Positions 1 to 8,024 of a stretch of 13,560 bases of DNA are shown piece by piece. A model generated the notes under the pieces. It did not search any database. It had not been told where the DNA came from and saw nothing but the letters and a program-made list of their open reading frames with translations. A program made the position numbers and the translations under genes. Source of the stretch: an uncultured Gammaproteobacteria bacterium (GTDB lineage Bacteria > Pseudomonadota > Gammaproteobacteria > UBA9214); the NCBI GenBank assembly GCA_905480065.1, contig CAJQOV010000072.1, positions 1-13,560 on the forward strand, given 5' to 3'. Within the stretch, counting starts at the first letter, position 1. Every line of letters begins with the position of its first letter.

Positions 1-1
1 G

Positions 2-370
2 CACGACAAACCGATCAAGATCTACGACGCGGATAGTGGAGATTCAGTAGGTTTGATTCCTGTCCCGGAGTCGATATCGGATAGCCTGTTTGGTTCCTCA
101 ATATGGGGGATCGGCGACCTCAACGGGAACGGTAGCGAGGACGTGATCGCGGGGGCGCCGTTGTCACAGGCGGGACGAGCCTACGTTGTGGATGGTGGCA
201 CTGGCGAGGTGCTGTATGCTCTGACCGCACCGGAATCCGACGCCTCGGTGGAGACTAGCGCAAGTCCGGCCGTGGAATCCGACGCTGCAGTGGAGAGCAG
301 CGCAATACCCGCTGATGACACCACGGATCCGGCACCTGCCGAAGACCCGCCAGCGGAGGTGACCCCGTAA
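2..370 (+). CDS. FG-GAP (integrin-alpha-like) repeat protein with acidic Ala/Pro tail, 3' end only
   Basis: The frame is open from the left edge of the window to TAA at 368-370, so the start lies outside. Residues 1 to about 78 of the visible part match an FG-GAP repeat: a DLNGNGSED calcium-binding loop, then VIAGAP, then RAYVVDGGTGEVLYAL, the typical beta-propeller blade wording. Such proteins are usually exported or surface-associated. The last 45 or so residues are a low-complexity tail rich in Ala, Pro, Glu, Asp, Ser and Thr, with two copies of a 14-residue repeat. The stop overlaps the mreD ATG (TAATG), the place normally held by the end of mreC, and MreC proteins often end in such a tail. 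None of MreC's conserved beta-barrel region is visible. By a rough hand count the FG-GAP part has more A/T-ending codons than mreD. It may be an inserted gene, a fusion, or an assembly chimera; the FG-GAP call itself is fairly secure. Confidence 0.72.
   Translation, partial: HDKPIKIYDADSGDSVGLIPVPESISDSLFGSSIWGIGDLNGNGSEDVIAGAPLSQAGRAYVVDGGTGEVLYALTAPESDASVETSASPAVESDAAVESSAIPADDTTDPAPAEDPPAEVTP
233..316 (+). repeat. Two tandem copies of a 42-bp coding repeat
   Basis: Positions 233-274 and 275-316 are imperfect direct copies in frame, each starting GAATCCGACGC. They encode ESDASVETSASPAV and ESDAAVESSAIPAD. This is an internal duplication in the acidic tail of the FG-GAP protein. No role is known; it probably acts as a flexible linker or spacer. 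Confidence 0.75.
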
Positions 371-858
371 TGCTGGCCCGGCATCACGGTGGCAGCGGCG
401 TCATCATCGTAACCTTCCTGATCGCGCTGCTATTGACCATCATGCCCATGCCGGACTGGATGCGCTATATCCGCCCGGACTGGGTCGGCCTGGTGCTGAT
501 TTACTGGTGCATGGCACTGCCGGAACGGGTCGGCGTGGTGAGCGGCTGGCTGTCCGGCCTGCTGGTCGACCTGCTCACCGGCGCAGTGCTGGGTCAGCAT
601 GCGCTGGCACTGACCGTGGTCGCGTGGCTGACCATCCGTTTTCACCAGCGCGTGCGCCTGTTTCCGATGCTGCAGCAGGCCGCTACCGTGCTGGTGCTGC
701 TGGTGCTGCACCAGCTGCTGGCACTCTGGATCAGCCGGTTTATTGGCCGCCCGGGAGCCGGCTGGTATTTCTGGGCGCCATCGTTCATCGGCATGCTGAC
801 CTGGCCGCTGGTGTATAACTCGCTGCGCAGTATCCGGCACGGCTTCCGGGTCAACTAG
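370..858 (+). CDS. mreD: Rod shape-determining protein MreD
   Basis: MreD is an integral inner-membrane protein of the elongasome (Rod complex), working with MreB, MreC, PBP2 and RodA to direct side-wall peptidoglycan synthesis. The 162-residue product has the same length as E. coli MreD. It starts with a hydrophobic segment at residues 11-27, carries the conserved RPDW at 35-38 and a GLLVDLLTGAVLGQHAL-type block at 63-79, and has further hydrophobic segments at about 78-90, 104-122 and 132-150. The ATG overlaps the preceding TAA by one base (TAATG), so translation is probably coupled. mrdA begins 15 bases after the TAG, as expected for an mreD-mrdA-rodA operon. The upstream gene, which should be mreC, ends in FG-GAP sequence instead; mreD itself looks intact. 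Confidence 0.95.
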   Translation: MLARHHGGSGVIIVTFLIALLLTIMPMPDWMRYIRPDWVGLVLIYWCMALPERVGVVSGWLSGLLVDLLTGAVLGQHALALTVVAWLTIRFHQRVRLFPMLQQAATVLVLLVLHQLLALWISRFIGRPGAGWYFWAPSFIGMLTWPLVYNSLRSIRHGFRVN

Positions 859-873
859 GTAGCGTTTCCCGCA

Positions 874-2724
874 GTGCCCACCCGTCTCACGCTCAAGGAT
901 CACCTGCTCGAATCCCGACTGATCATGCAGCGGGCCTTCGTGCTGCTGAGTATCGGTGGCCTGTTGTGCCTGGTCCTGTTTGCCCGCCTGATCTACCTGC
1001 AGGTGATCGCGCATGAACACTATCGCACGCTGTCGGAGGACAACCGGGTCAAGCTGCAGCCGCTACCGCCCAACCGCGGGTTGATCTACGACCGCAACGG
1101 CATCCTGCTGGCCGAAAACCTGCCGTCCTACCGGCTGGAAATTACGCCCGAGCAGATCGACGACATGCAGGCCACGCTGGATGCGCTGGCGAAGATCGTC
1201 CAGATTCGCGATATCGACCGGACCCGTTTCGAGCAGTTGCGCACGCGCAAGCCGCGCTTTGAATCCATCCCGCTGCTGTTCAACCTGAGTGACGAGGATG
1301 TCGCGCGCTTTTCCGTCAACCGTCACCTGTTCCCGGGCGTCGAGATCAGCGCCGGCCTTGCCCGCCATTACCCGCATGGCGCACTGGCAGCGCATGCCAT
1401 CGGTTATGTCGGACGCATCGATGAACAGGCACTCAAGGAACTCGATACCTCCAACTACCGCGGCACCACGCACATCGGCAAGATCGGCATCGAAAAATCC
1501 TACGAGGGCCTGCTGCATGGCACGGTGGGACTGCAACAGGTGGAAACCACCGCGCAGGGGCGCGTGCTGCGCGTGCTCAATCGCAATGCACCGGCTTCCG
1601 GCCGCAACCTCTACCTGACCCTGGACTCACGGGTACAGCTCGCTGCCGAGCGGGCGTTCGGTGAATTCAGCGGGTCTGCGATTGCCATAGACCCGAACAA
1701 CGGGGACGTGCTCGCCTTCGTCAGCCTGCCCAGCTATGACCCGAACCTGTTCGTCAACGGCATCGACTTCGCCGCCTACTCGGCGCTCAAGGATAACGAC
1801 CGCCAGCCACTGTTCAACCGCGCGCTGCGTGGCCAGTACCCACCCGGCTCGACCGTGAAACCGTTCATGGGGCTGGCCGGACTGGAACTCGGTGTCACCA
1901 CCAGCCACTCCCGTACCTATTGTCCCGGCTACTACACCCTGGCCGGCAACGAGCGCAAGTACCGCGACTGGAAGCGTACCGGCCACGGCACCGTCGATCT
2001 CGATAACGCGATCACGCAGTCCTGTGACGTGTATTTCTATGACCTTGCGCTGTCGCTCGGCATCGACAATATGCACAGTTACCTCAGTCACTTCGGATTC
2101 GGCCGTGCGACCGGCATCGACATCATCGGCGAAGTGTCCGGGCTGTTGCCGTCACGCGAGTGGAAGCGCAAGCGTCGTAACCAGCCGTGGTTTCCCGGCG
2201 AGACCATCATTACCGGTATCGGTCAGGGCTTCTTCCTGGTGACACCGCTGCAGCTGGCCAATACGGCGGCGGTGCTGGCCAATGGCGGACGCATCCTGCA
2301 ACCGAATATCGTGCACGCCGAGCAGGCCGCCAACAGCTCGGCACTGCAACCCTACCCGCCACGCCTGCTGGAGACCATCACCATCAGCCAGCAGGCGCAC
2401 TGGGATGACGTGATCCATGCCATGACCGACGTGGTGCATGGCGCGCGCGGTACCGCACGCGCCATCGGCGTGAACAGCCCGTACCGTATCGCCGGCAAAA
2501 CCGGTACGGCGCAGGTATATGGCCTGAAGGAAGAAGAAAAATACGATGCCAACGCCATCGACGAAAAGCTGCGCGACCATGCCTTGTTTATCGCGTTCGC
2601 ACCGGTGGACGATCCGAAAATTGCGGTCGCGGTCATCGTCGAGAACGGTGGCGGTGGCGGTTCGGTAGCGGCACCGATTGCACGCAAGATCCTCGATGCC
2701 TACCTGCTGAAGGAAACCCCATGA
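874..2724 (+). CDS. mrdA: Penicillin-binding protein 2, peptidoglycan D,D-transpeptidase
   Basis: PBP2 is the class B transpeptidase that cross-links new peptidoglycan during cell elongation. It acts in the periplasm, anchored in the inner membrane, paired with the RodA glycosyltransferase. The product is 616 residues (E. coli PBP2 is about 630). Visible parts are a single N-terminal membrane anchor at about 22-46, the dimerisation/pedestal region with NRGLIYDRNG near 67-76, and the penicillin-binding domain. The active-site motifs are S326-T-V-K329 (within PPGSTVKP), S383-C-D385, and K542-T-G544 (AGKTGTAQV). The start is GTG at 874; no good ATG precedes the membrane segment, and the Shine-Dalgarno match is weak, so coupling to mreD is likely. 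The stop overlaps the rodA start by four bases (ATGA). All catalytic motifs are present. Confidence 0.97.
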   Translation: MPTRLTLKDHLLESRLIMQRAFVLLSIGGLLCLVLFARLIYLQVIAHEHYRTLSEDNRVKLQPLPPNRGLIYDRNGILLAENLPSYRLEITPEQIDDMQATLDALAKIVQIRDIDRTRFEQLRTRKPRFESIPLLFNLSDEDVARFSVNRHLFPGVEISAGLARHYPHGALAAHAIGYVGRIDEQALKELDTSNYRGTTHIGKIGIEKSYEGLLHGTVGLQQVETTAQGRVLRVLNRNAPASGRNLYLTLDSRVQLAAERAFGEFSGSAIAIDPNNGDVLAFVSLPSYDPNLFVNGIDFAAYSALKDNDRQPLFNRALRGQYPPGSTVKPFMGLAGLELGVTTSHSRTYCPGYYTLAGNERKYRDWKRTGHGTVDLDNAITQSCDVYFYDLALSLGIDNMHSYLSHFGFGRATGIDIIGEVSGLLPSREWKRKRRNQPWFPGETIITGIGQGFFLVTPLQLANTAAVLANGGRILQPNIVHAEQAANSSALQPYPPRLLETITISQQAHWDDVIHAMTDVVHGARGTARAIGVNSPYRIAGKTGTAQVYGLKEEEKYDANAIDEKLRDHALFIAFAPVDDPKIAVAVIVENGGGGGSVAAPIARKILDAYLLKETP

Positions 2725-3842
2725 TTTTCACACCCTCCCGGCGCCACGAGGATGCCAGCCGGCGCGGCTGGCAGTACCGCCTGCATCTGGACGCGCCGTT
2801 GCTGCTGACCTTGTTCGGCGCCTGCACCTACGGGCTGATCATTCTCTACAGCGCCGGCGGTGGCATGCGGATTCTCGAACCGCAACTGATCCGGCTGGCA
2901 ATCGCCTTTACCGGCATGTTCCTGCTGGCACAGGTCCCGCCGCGCCTGCTGCAGCGACTGACGCCATGGGCCTTTGTCGTCGGTGTGCTGTTACTGCTGG
3001 CGGTGCTGCTGTTTGGCGAGATCAGTGGCGGCGCGCAGCGCTGGCTGAACCTGTACGTGGTGCGCTTCCAGCCCTCGGAGCTGATGAAACTCGCGGTACC
3101 GATGATGGTCGCCTGGTACCTGGCCGACTCGCGCCTGCCGCCGCACCGCTGGCAACTGCTCGCCGCCGCGCTGCTGATCGCGGTGCCGATGCTGATGATC
3201 GCCAAGCAACCCGACCTCGGCACCGCCCTGCTGATCGCCAGTTCCGGATTCTTCGTGGTATTCCTGGCCGGACTGCAATGGCGGCTGCTGGCATTTTTCT
3301 CCATCCTGGTGACGGCGGCCATGCCGGTGCTCTGGCATTTCATGCACGATTACCAGCGCCAGCGCGTAATTACCCTGCTCAACCCGGAGAGTGATCCGCT
3401 GGGTTCCGGCTACCACATCATCCAGTCCAAGATCGCGATCGGTTCCGGCGGACTGTTCGGCAAGGGCTGGCTCAACGGTACCCAGTCGCAGCTGGATTTC
3501 CTGCCCGAACGCTCCACCGACTTCATCTTCGCCGTGCTCGGCGAGGAGTTCGGCTTTCTCGGTATCCTGTTGTTGTTTACCTTCTACGCCATCATCGTGG
3601 TGCGCGGCATGATGATCGCCATCCAGGCACAGGACACCTACACGCGCTTGCTGGCCGGCAGCCTGTCGATGACGTTCTGTGTGTATTTCATCGTCAACAC
3701 CGGCATGGTGTCGGGGTTGTTACCCGTGGTTGGCCTGCCGCTGCCCATGGTCAGCTATGGCGGGACCTCGATCGTGACGCTGATGGCCGGTTTTGGTATC
3801 CTCATGTCGATCCAGACCCACCGCAAGCTGCTCGCCACCTGA
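2721..3842 (+). CDS. rodA: RodA, SEDS-family peptidoglycan glycosyltransferase of the elongasome
   Basis: RodA polymerises lipid II into glycan strands during rod elongation and works as a pair with PBP2, encoded just upstream with an ATGA overlap. The protein has 373 residues (E. coli about 370) and is almost wholly membrane-spanning, with about ten hydrophobic segments. Family landmarks are GAQRWLNLYVVRFQPSELMKL near residues 104-124, KQPDLGTAL at 162-170, and the large periplasmic loop LNGTQSQLDFLPERSTDFIFAVLGEEFGFLG at about 251-281. Asp267 in ERSTDF corresponds to the conserved catalytic Asp of SEDS proteins. VSYGGTS lies at 344-350 near the C terminus. The elongasome type, rather than FtsW or SpoVE, is inferred mainly from its place next to mrdA and from its length. 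Confidence 0.96.
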   Translation: MIFTPSRRHEDASRRGWQYRLHLDAPLLLTLFGACTYGLIILYSAGGGMRILEPQLIRLAIAFTGMFLLAQVPPRLLQRLTPWAFVVGVLLLLAVLLFGEISGGAQRWLNLYVVRFQPSELMKLAVPMMVAWYLADSRLPPHRWQLLAAALLIAVPMLMIAKQPDLGTALLIASSGFFVVFLAGLQWRLLAFFSILVTAAMPVLWHFMHDYQRQRVITLLNPESDPLGSGYHIIQSKIAIGSGGLFGKGWLNGTQSQLDFLPERSTDFIFAVLGEEFGFLGILLLFTFYAIIVVRGMMIAIQAQDTYTRLLAGSLSMTFCVYFIVNTGMVSGLLPVVGLPLPMVSYGGTSIVTLMAGFGILMSIQTHRKLLAT

Positions 3843-3889
3843 AGCAATAATCCGTGTAAAATCCCAACTCCTACAACAGGTACCATTCG

Positions 3890-4903
3890 ATGTCGCTACA
3901 AATTGTCAAGGCTGTCACATGTTCTGCCCTGCTTGCGTTGCTGGCCGCCTGCGCCAGTGTCCAGGCCACCGACACTACCCACTATGGGACGAACCCGCAG
4001 GCACAGGCCTTCATCGATCGCATGGTCACCGCGCATGACTTCAACCGGCAACAACTGGTCGATCTGTTTGCGCAGGCCGAGCGCCGCGATGACATCCTTG
4101 AACTGATGAGCAAACCGGCGGAAAAGAAACTGCGCTGGTTCGAATACCGCAAGATCTTCCTGACCCAGAGCCGCATCGATGGTGGCGTGGCATTCTGGCA
4201 CGATCATGCCGACATACTGGCCGACACGGCACGCGAGTTCGGCGTCGATGCGCAGATCATCGTGGCCATCATCGGCGTGGAAACCCGTTATGGCAGCAAT
4301 ACCGGGCGGCACCGGGTACTCGACGCGCTGTCCACGCTGGCCTTTGATTACCCGCCGCGTGCGCAGTTCTTTACCGGCGAACTGGAGCAGTACCTGTTGC
4401 TGGCGCGCGAGGAACAGATTGACCTGACCGCCACCACCGGCTCCTACGCCGGTGCCATGGGCTACGGCCAGTTCATCCCCAGCAGCTACCGCGAATACGC
4501 AGTGGACTTCGACGCTGACGGCAAGCGCGACCTGTGGAACAGTCCGCGCGACATCATCGGCAGCGTGGCCAACTATTTCCGTGCCCATGGCTGGGAAGCC
4601 GGACAGCCGGTCGCGGTACCGGCGCAGGTCGCTACCGGCAACATCCAGGCGGTCCTCGATCAGGGCTACAAGCCGCACAGCACACTGGGCGAGTTGCGCA
4701 AGGACGGGGTTACCCCGGACCGCAAGCTGCCGGCCGACCTGCAGGCGGCACTGATCCAGTACGACCAGGAAAACGGGCCGGAATACTGGCTGGGCTTCAA
4801 AAATTTCTACGTGATTACGCGTTATAATCACAGTCCGCTGTACGCTATGGCCGTCTACCAGCTGAGCGAGGAAATCCGGACCGCGCATGAGCAGCAACCA
4901 TAA
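3890..4903 (+). CDS. mltB: Membrane-bound lytic murein transglycosylase B (lipoprotein)
   Basis: MltB cleaves the MurNAc-GlcNAc bond with formation of a 1,6-anhydro end, in peptidoglycan turnover at the outer membrane. The 337-residue product begins with a lipoprotein signal, lipobox LAAC with Cys21. The catalytic Glu131 sits in IIGVETRYGS, matching the active-site Glu of E. coli Slt35. AMGYGQFIPSSY follows, then DFDADGKRDLW, an EF-hand-like calcium loop also known in Slt35, and then GSVANYFRAHGW. The start at 3890 has an ACAGG ribosome site about nine bases upstream. The 47-base gap after rodA holds a TAAAAT (3857-3862) that could be a -10 box, but I find no convincing -35. The end overlaps rlpA by 17 bases. 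Confidence 0.95.
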   Translation: MSLQIVKAVTCSALLALLAACASVQATDTTHYGTNPQAQAFIDRMVTAHDFNRQQLVDLFAQAERRDDILELMSKPAEKKLRWFEYRKIFLTQSRIDGGVAFWHDHADILADTAREFGVDAQIIVAIIGVETRYGSNTGRHRVLDALSTLAFDYPPRAQFFTGELEQYLLLAREEQIDLTATTGSYAGAMGYGQFIPSSYREYAVDFDADGKRDLWNSPRDIIGSVANYFRAHGWEAGQPVAVPAQVATGNIQAVLDQGYKPHSTLGELRKDGVTPDRKLPADLQAALIQYDQENGPEYWLGFKNFYVITRYNHSPLYAMAVYQLSEEIRTAHEQQP

Positions 4904-5762
4904 CAAGCTGGAACAACTGCGCAAGCGGCTGGCCGGCAGGCCCGCCGTCCTGCTGGCAGGCACGCTGGTTGCGGGGCTGTGGTTTGCCGGTTGCTCGACG
5001 CGCAATGTGCAACAACCATCCGACCGCGCACCGGATAATCCCCCGGATGTATCGCATGTCCCGAATGCGGTGCCAAAGCCGGAACCACGCAGCCGCTACG
5101 GCAACCCTGACTCCTACGTGGTGTTTGGCGAACGCTACTACACCATACCCAGCAGCAAGGGCTATCACGAACGTGGCCTGGCCTCCTGGTACGGGACCAA
5201 GTTTCATGGCAAACGCACTTCCAGCGGCGAGCCCTATGACATCTACGGCATGACTGCCGCACACAAGACCCTGCCGCTGCCGACCTACGTGGAGGTCACC
5301 AACCTCGACAATGGCCGCTCGGTCATCGTCAAGGTAAACGACCGCGGTCCGTTCCACAGCGAGCGCATCATCGACCTGTCCTACACCGCCGCGCACAAGC
5401 TCGGCATCCTCGGCAAGGGGACCGGCCGCGTGGAAGTGCGCGCCATCGACCCGCTGGCGCAGGACCATGTACCGAACGATGAACCGGTGCTGGTGCAGGA
5501 AGACACGGCGACGCGCAAACCGGCAGATGCGCAATTGTACCTGCAGGCCGGGGCCTTCCAGAGCGAGTCCAATGCGCGCCGCCTGCAGGAAAAAATCCAG
5601 ACCGGGAAACTTGGCACGGTGCGCATTGTCAAGACCAGTACCGATCACGGCACTTTCTTCAAGGTACAGATCGGTCCGTTACAGGACATCACCGAGGCAA
5701 CGCGCATCGCACAGGCGCTCAAGCCACTGGGTGTTGACCAGGCGCGTTCCTTCACCGAATGA
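4887..5762 (+). CDS. rlpA: Septal ring lytic transglycosylase RlpA (lipoprotein, DPBB and SPOR domains)
   Basis: RlpA-type proteins bind naked, peptide-free glycan strands through a SPOR domain. In Pseudomonas aeruginosa RlpA is a lytic transglycosylase active at the septum and side wall. The 291-residue protein has a basic N terminus and a lipobox FAGC with Cys36. The double-psi beta-barrel domain is at about 95-188, starting GLASWYG. The SPOR domain is at about 215-288, starting LYLQAGAF. Residues E115, D118, H126 and D152 have the same spacing as the acidic/His set reported as functional in P. aeruginosa RlpA (E120, D123, H131, D157), so the enzyme is probably active; E. coli RlpA is thought to have lost this activity. 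The ATG lies 17 bases inside mltB, with GAGGAAA about 12 bases upstream, so coupling is likely. Confidence 0.95.
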   Translation: MSSNHNKLEQLRKRLAGRPAVLLAGTLVAGLWFAGCSTRNVQQPSDRAPDNPPDVSHVPNAVPKPEPRSRYGNPDSYVVFGERYYTIPSSKGYHERGLASWYGTKFHGKRTSSGEPYDIYGMTAAHKTLPLPTYVEVTNLDNGRSVIVKVNDRGPFHSERIIDLSYTAAHKLGILGKGTGRVEVRAIDPLAQDHVPNDEPVLVQEDTATRKPADAQLYLQAGAFQSESNARRLQEKIQTGKLGTVRIVKTSTDHGTFFKVQIGPLQDITEATRIAQALKPLGVDQARSFTE

Positions 5763-5774
5763 GCACGCCCGGCG

Positions 5775-5803
5775 TTGCAAAACGGCGCCGACATACGGAC
5801 AAT
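5775..5803 (+). promoter_or_regulatory. Possible sigma-70-like promoter for dacA-dat
   Basis: TTGCAA at 5775-5780 and GACAAT at 5798-5803 are separated by 17 bases; each matches the consensus at four of six positions. They lie in the 81-base gap before dacA, the largest gap between genes of the cluster. This is weak evidence, and read-through from rlpA is equally possible. Confidence 0.25.
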
Positions 5804-5843
5804 GCAGCCACTTCCGCAGACCATCACAGCAAACAGGGTAATC

Positions 5844-7046
5844 ATGCGCAATAAATTGATTCATATAGTTATTTCAGCCATTCTCGTCGTTTCTTCCAGC
5901 CTCGTCCACGCCAATCCACAGCCAACCGCAGCAGCGCCCGAGACACCGGTGCCTGCGGCACCGACGGCTGCCACGATGCCGATCCCGAAGGCACCGTCTT
6001 CCGGCGCCAAGTCATTCATCATCATGGACTTCGACAGCGGCCGGGTGATTGCGGAGGAAAATACCGACCAGTCCTATGATCCCGCCAGCATCACCAAGCT
6101 GATGACGGCCTACGTGATCTTCAATGAACTGGAGTCAGGCAATATCTCGCTGAGCGACATGGTGACCATCAGCGAGAAGGCATGGCGCACACCGGGTTCG
6201 CGCATGTTCGTCGAGGTCGGCAAACTGGTTTCCGTGGAAGACCTGTTGCAGGGCATGATCGTGCAGTCGGGCAACGACGCCACCGTGGCGCTGGCGGAAT
6301 ACGTTGCCGGCAGCGAGGAAACCTTCGCCGCACTGATGAACCGTCACGCCGAGGACCTCGGACTCACCGGCAGTCACTTCCTCAACTCGACCGGCTTGCC
6401 CGAAACCGGGCATCAAATGACCGCGCATGACATTGCCATACTGGCCGCCAGCGTCATTCGCCGCTTTCCGGACTACTACAAGTGGTACTCGCAAAAAGAA
6501 TTCACCTTTAACAGCATCACCCAGCACAACCGCAACAAGCTGCTGTGGCGGGATGACTCGGTGGACGGCATCAAGACCGGCTTTACCGACTCCGCCGGCT
6601 ACTGCCTGGTCACCTCGGCCAAAAAGGAAGGCATGCGCCTGATCACCGTGGTGCTGGGAAACGCCAGCGCCAATGCGCGCGTGGACGCCAGCCAGGCGCT
6701 GCTCAACTACGGGTTCCGCTTTTACGAAACCCACAAGCTGTATGACGCCGGCACTGCACTGGCTTCCTCACGCATCTGGAAAGGCAGCACTGAGAACGTG
6801 TCGCTGGGCCTGAGTAAGCCGCTGTTTGTCACCATACCGCGCGGCCGCTACGAGGCGCTGCAGGCTTCCATGAAGGTCGATAACCGCATCATGGCGCCGG
6901 TGGACCAGGGCGCTGCGCTGGGCAGCGTGCAGGTCAAGCTGGATGACGAGGTCGTCGCCGAGTTGCCGCTGGTCAGTCTCGAGCCGGTTGCGGAAGGCTC
7001 GTTCCTGCACCGCATGACCGACTCGGCACTGCTGTACTTCGAATAG
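5844..7046 (+). CDS. dacA: D-alanyl-D-alanine carboxypeptidase, PBP5/DacA type
   Basis: DacA removes the terminal D-Ala from pentapeptide stems, controlling the cross-linking substrate. It acts in the periplasm, tethered to the inner membrane by a C-terminal amphipathic helix. I chose the ATG at 5844 because it follows CAGGG and gives a normal signal peptide (MRNKLIHIVI to LVHA, cleavage near residue 23-24); an upstream in-frame TTG at 5775 would bury the signal. The mature protein begins with an Ala/Pro-rich spacer. Active-site motifs are S82-I-T-K85, S142-G-N144 and K244-T-G246. The C-terminal beta domain spans about 295-385, and the tail SFLHRMTDSALLYF is the amphipathic anchor. The protein is 400 residues, close to E. 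coli PBP5. dat follows after 11 bases. Confidence 0.96.
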   Translation: MRNKLIHIVISAILVVSSSLVHANPQPTAAAPETPVPAAPTAATMPIPKAPSSGAKSFIIMDFDSGRVIAEENTDQSYDPASITKLMTAYVIFNELESGNISLSDMVTISEKAWRTPGSRMFVEVGKLVSVEDLLQGMIVQSGNDATVALAEYVAGSEETFAALMNRHAEDLGLTGSHFLNSTGLPETGHQMTAHDIAILAASVIRRFPDYYKWYSQKEFTFNSITQHNRNKLLWRDDSVDGIKTGFTDSAGYCLVTSAKKEGMRLITVVLGNASANARVDASQALLNYGFRFYETHKLYDAGTALASSRIWKGSTENVSLGLSKPLFVTIPRGRYEALQASMKVDNRIMAPVDQGAALGSVQVKLDDEVVAELPLVSLEPVAEGSFLHRMTDSALLYFE

Positions 7047-7057
7047 CGTCCGCCGTC

Positions 7058-7921
7058 ATGACCATCGCCTATCTCAATGGCGTCTTCCTGCCGCTGGAAA
7101 ATGCCCAGGTTTCCGTACTCGACCGTGGCTTCCTGTTCGGTGACGGCATCTACGAAGTCATTCCGGTGTACGGTGGCCGGCTGTTCCGGCTGCCGCATCA
7201 TCTCAGGCGCCTGCACGACAGCCTGGCAGGCGTGCGCATCACCAACCCGCTCAGTGATGCGCAGTGGACCGCCATGCTGACCGAGCTGGTCAGCCGCAAT
7301 GAAGGCAGCGACCAGGCCGTGTACATGAAGGTGACGCGCGGCGCGGACAAGAAACGCGACCACGCATTTCCGGCCGGCATCACCCCGACCGTGTTCGCCA
7401 TGAGCGCACCGATGCCGCCGGTGCGGGATCTCGACAAGGAGACCGGCGTCAGCGCGATCACGCTGGCAGACATTCGCTGGAAGATGTGCAACGTCAAGGC
7501 CATCACCCTGCTGCCCAACGTGCTGTTGCGCCAGCAGGCGATTGACGCCGGCAGCGTCGAGGCCATCCTGATCAACGATGGCTACGCCATCGAAGGCGCC
7601 GCCAGCAACCTGTTTATCGTGAAGGACGGCGTCATCACTACCCCGCCACTCAGCAGTGCCCTGCTGCCCGGCATCACCCGCGACCTGATCCTGGAACTCG
7701 CTGCGCGCAATGCCATCCCGTGCCGTGAGGCCGACATCACCGAGGCCGAACTGTACGATGCCGACGAAGTCTGGCTGACCAGTTCCACCCGCGAAATCAG
7801 CCCGGTCGTGACGCTCAACGAACAACCGGTCGACGATGGCAATCCCGGCCCGGTGTGGAAACAGATGATCCTGCTGTACCGGGACTACACCAACGCCGTC
7901 CGCCGCGGCGCGGCAGACTGA
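7058..7921 (+). CDS. dat: D-amino acid aminotransferase (PLP fold-type IV)
   Basis: This is a pyridoxal-phosphate enzyme of the branched-chain/D-amino-acid transaminase family. The product has 287 residues and opens with LNGVFLPLENAQVSVLDRGFLFGDGIYEV, the family signature. Lys147 in NVKAITLLPNVL is the expected PLP Schiff-base lysine, and IKS/VKxxxLLPNVL wording is typical of D-alanine transaminases. E179 in IEGAASNLF matches the PLP-pyridine-contacting Glu. TSSTREISPV is near the C terminus. The position right after dacA supports a role in D-Ala/D-Glu metabolism, as in many gammaproteobacteria where dat lies between dacA and ybeD-lipB. Branched-chain or 4-amino-4-deoxychorismate specificity cannot be ruled out from sequence alone. 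No clear ribosome site is seen in the 11-base gap, so coupling to dacA is likely. Confidence 0.88.
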   Translation: MTIAYLNGVFLPLENAQVSVLDRGFLFGDGIYEVIPVYGGRLFRLPHHLRRLHDSLAGVRITNPLSDAQWTAMLTELVSRNEGSDQAVYMKVTRGADKKRDHAFPAGITPTVFAMSAPMPPVRDLDKETGVSAITLADIRWKMCNVKAITLLPNVLLRQQAIDAGSVEAILINDGYAIEGAASNLFIVKDGVITTPPLSSALLPGITRDLILELAARNAIPCREADITEAELYDADEVWLTSSTREISPVVTLNEQPVDDGNPGPVWKQMILLYRDYTNAVRRGAAD

Positions 7922-7926
7922 GCAAA

Positions 7927-7953
7927 GAATAAAGGGGTCGGTGTCATTTATTC
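7927..7953 (+). repeat. 27-bp palindromic repeat, copy 1 (direct)
   Basis: The core is GGGGTCGGTGTCATTTATT, bracketed by GAATAAA and its complement TTTATTC, so each unit can fold into a small hairpin with a 7-bp stem and 13-base loop. It starts five bases after the dat stop. Identical to copies 2 and 3. Confidence 0.9.
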
Positions 7954-7964
7954 CCGCCTGGTAA

Positions 7965-7991
7965 GAATAAAGGGGTCGGTGTCATTTATTC
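7965..7991 (+). repeat. 27-bp palindromic repeat, copy 2 (direct)
   Basis: Identical to copy 1 over all 27 bases, 11 bases further on. It is also the left arm of a long inverted repeat with copy 3: a 27-bp perfect stem with a 33-base loop (7992-8024). Confidence 0.9.
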
Positions 7992-8024
7992 TTGACCTGC
8001 GGAGGAAATTCGATGGGAATTAAG

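Noticed and set aside
3896..5005. Long minus-strand open frame (369 codons) opposite mltB
   Set aside because: It is fully antisense to a clear mltB with catalytic motifs and resembles no family; long shadow frames are normal in GC-rich coding DNA.
5775..5843. Upstream TTG start for dacA
   Set aside because: It would add 23 residues before a good signal peptide; ATG 5844 has a ribosome site and matches the family.
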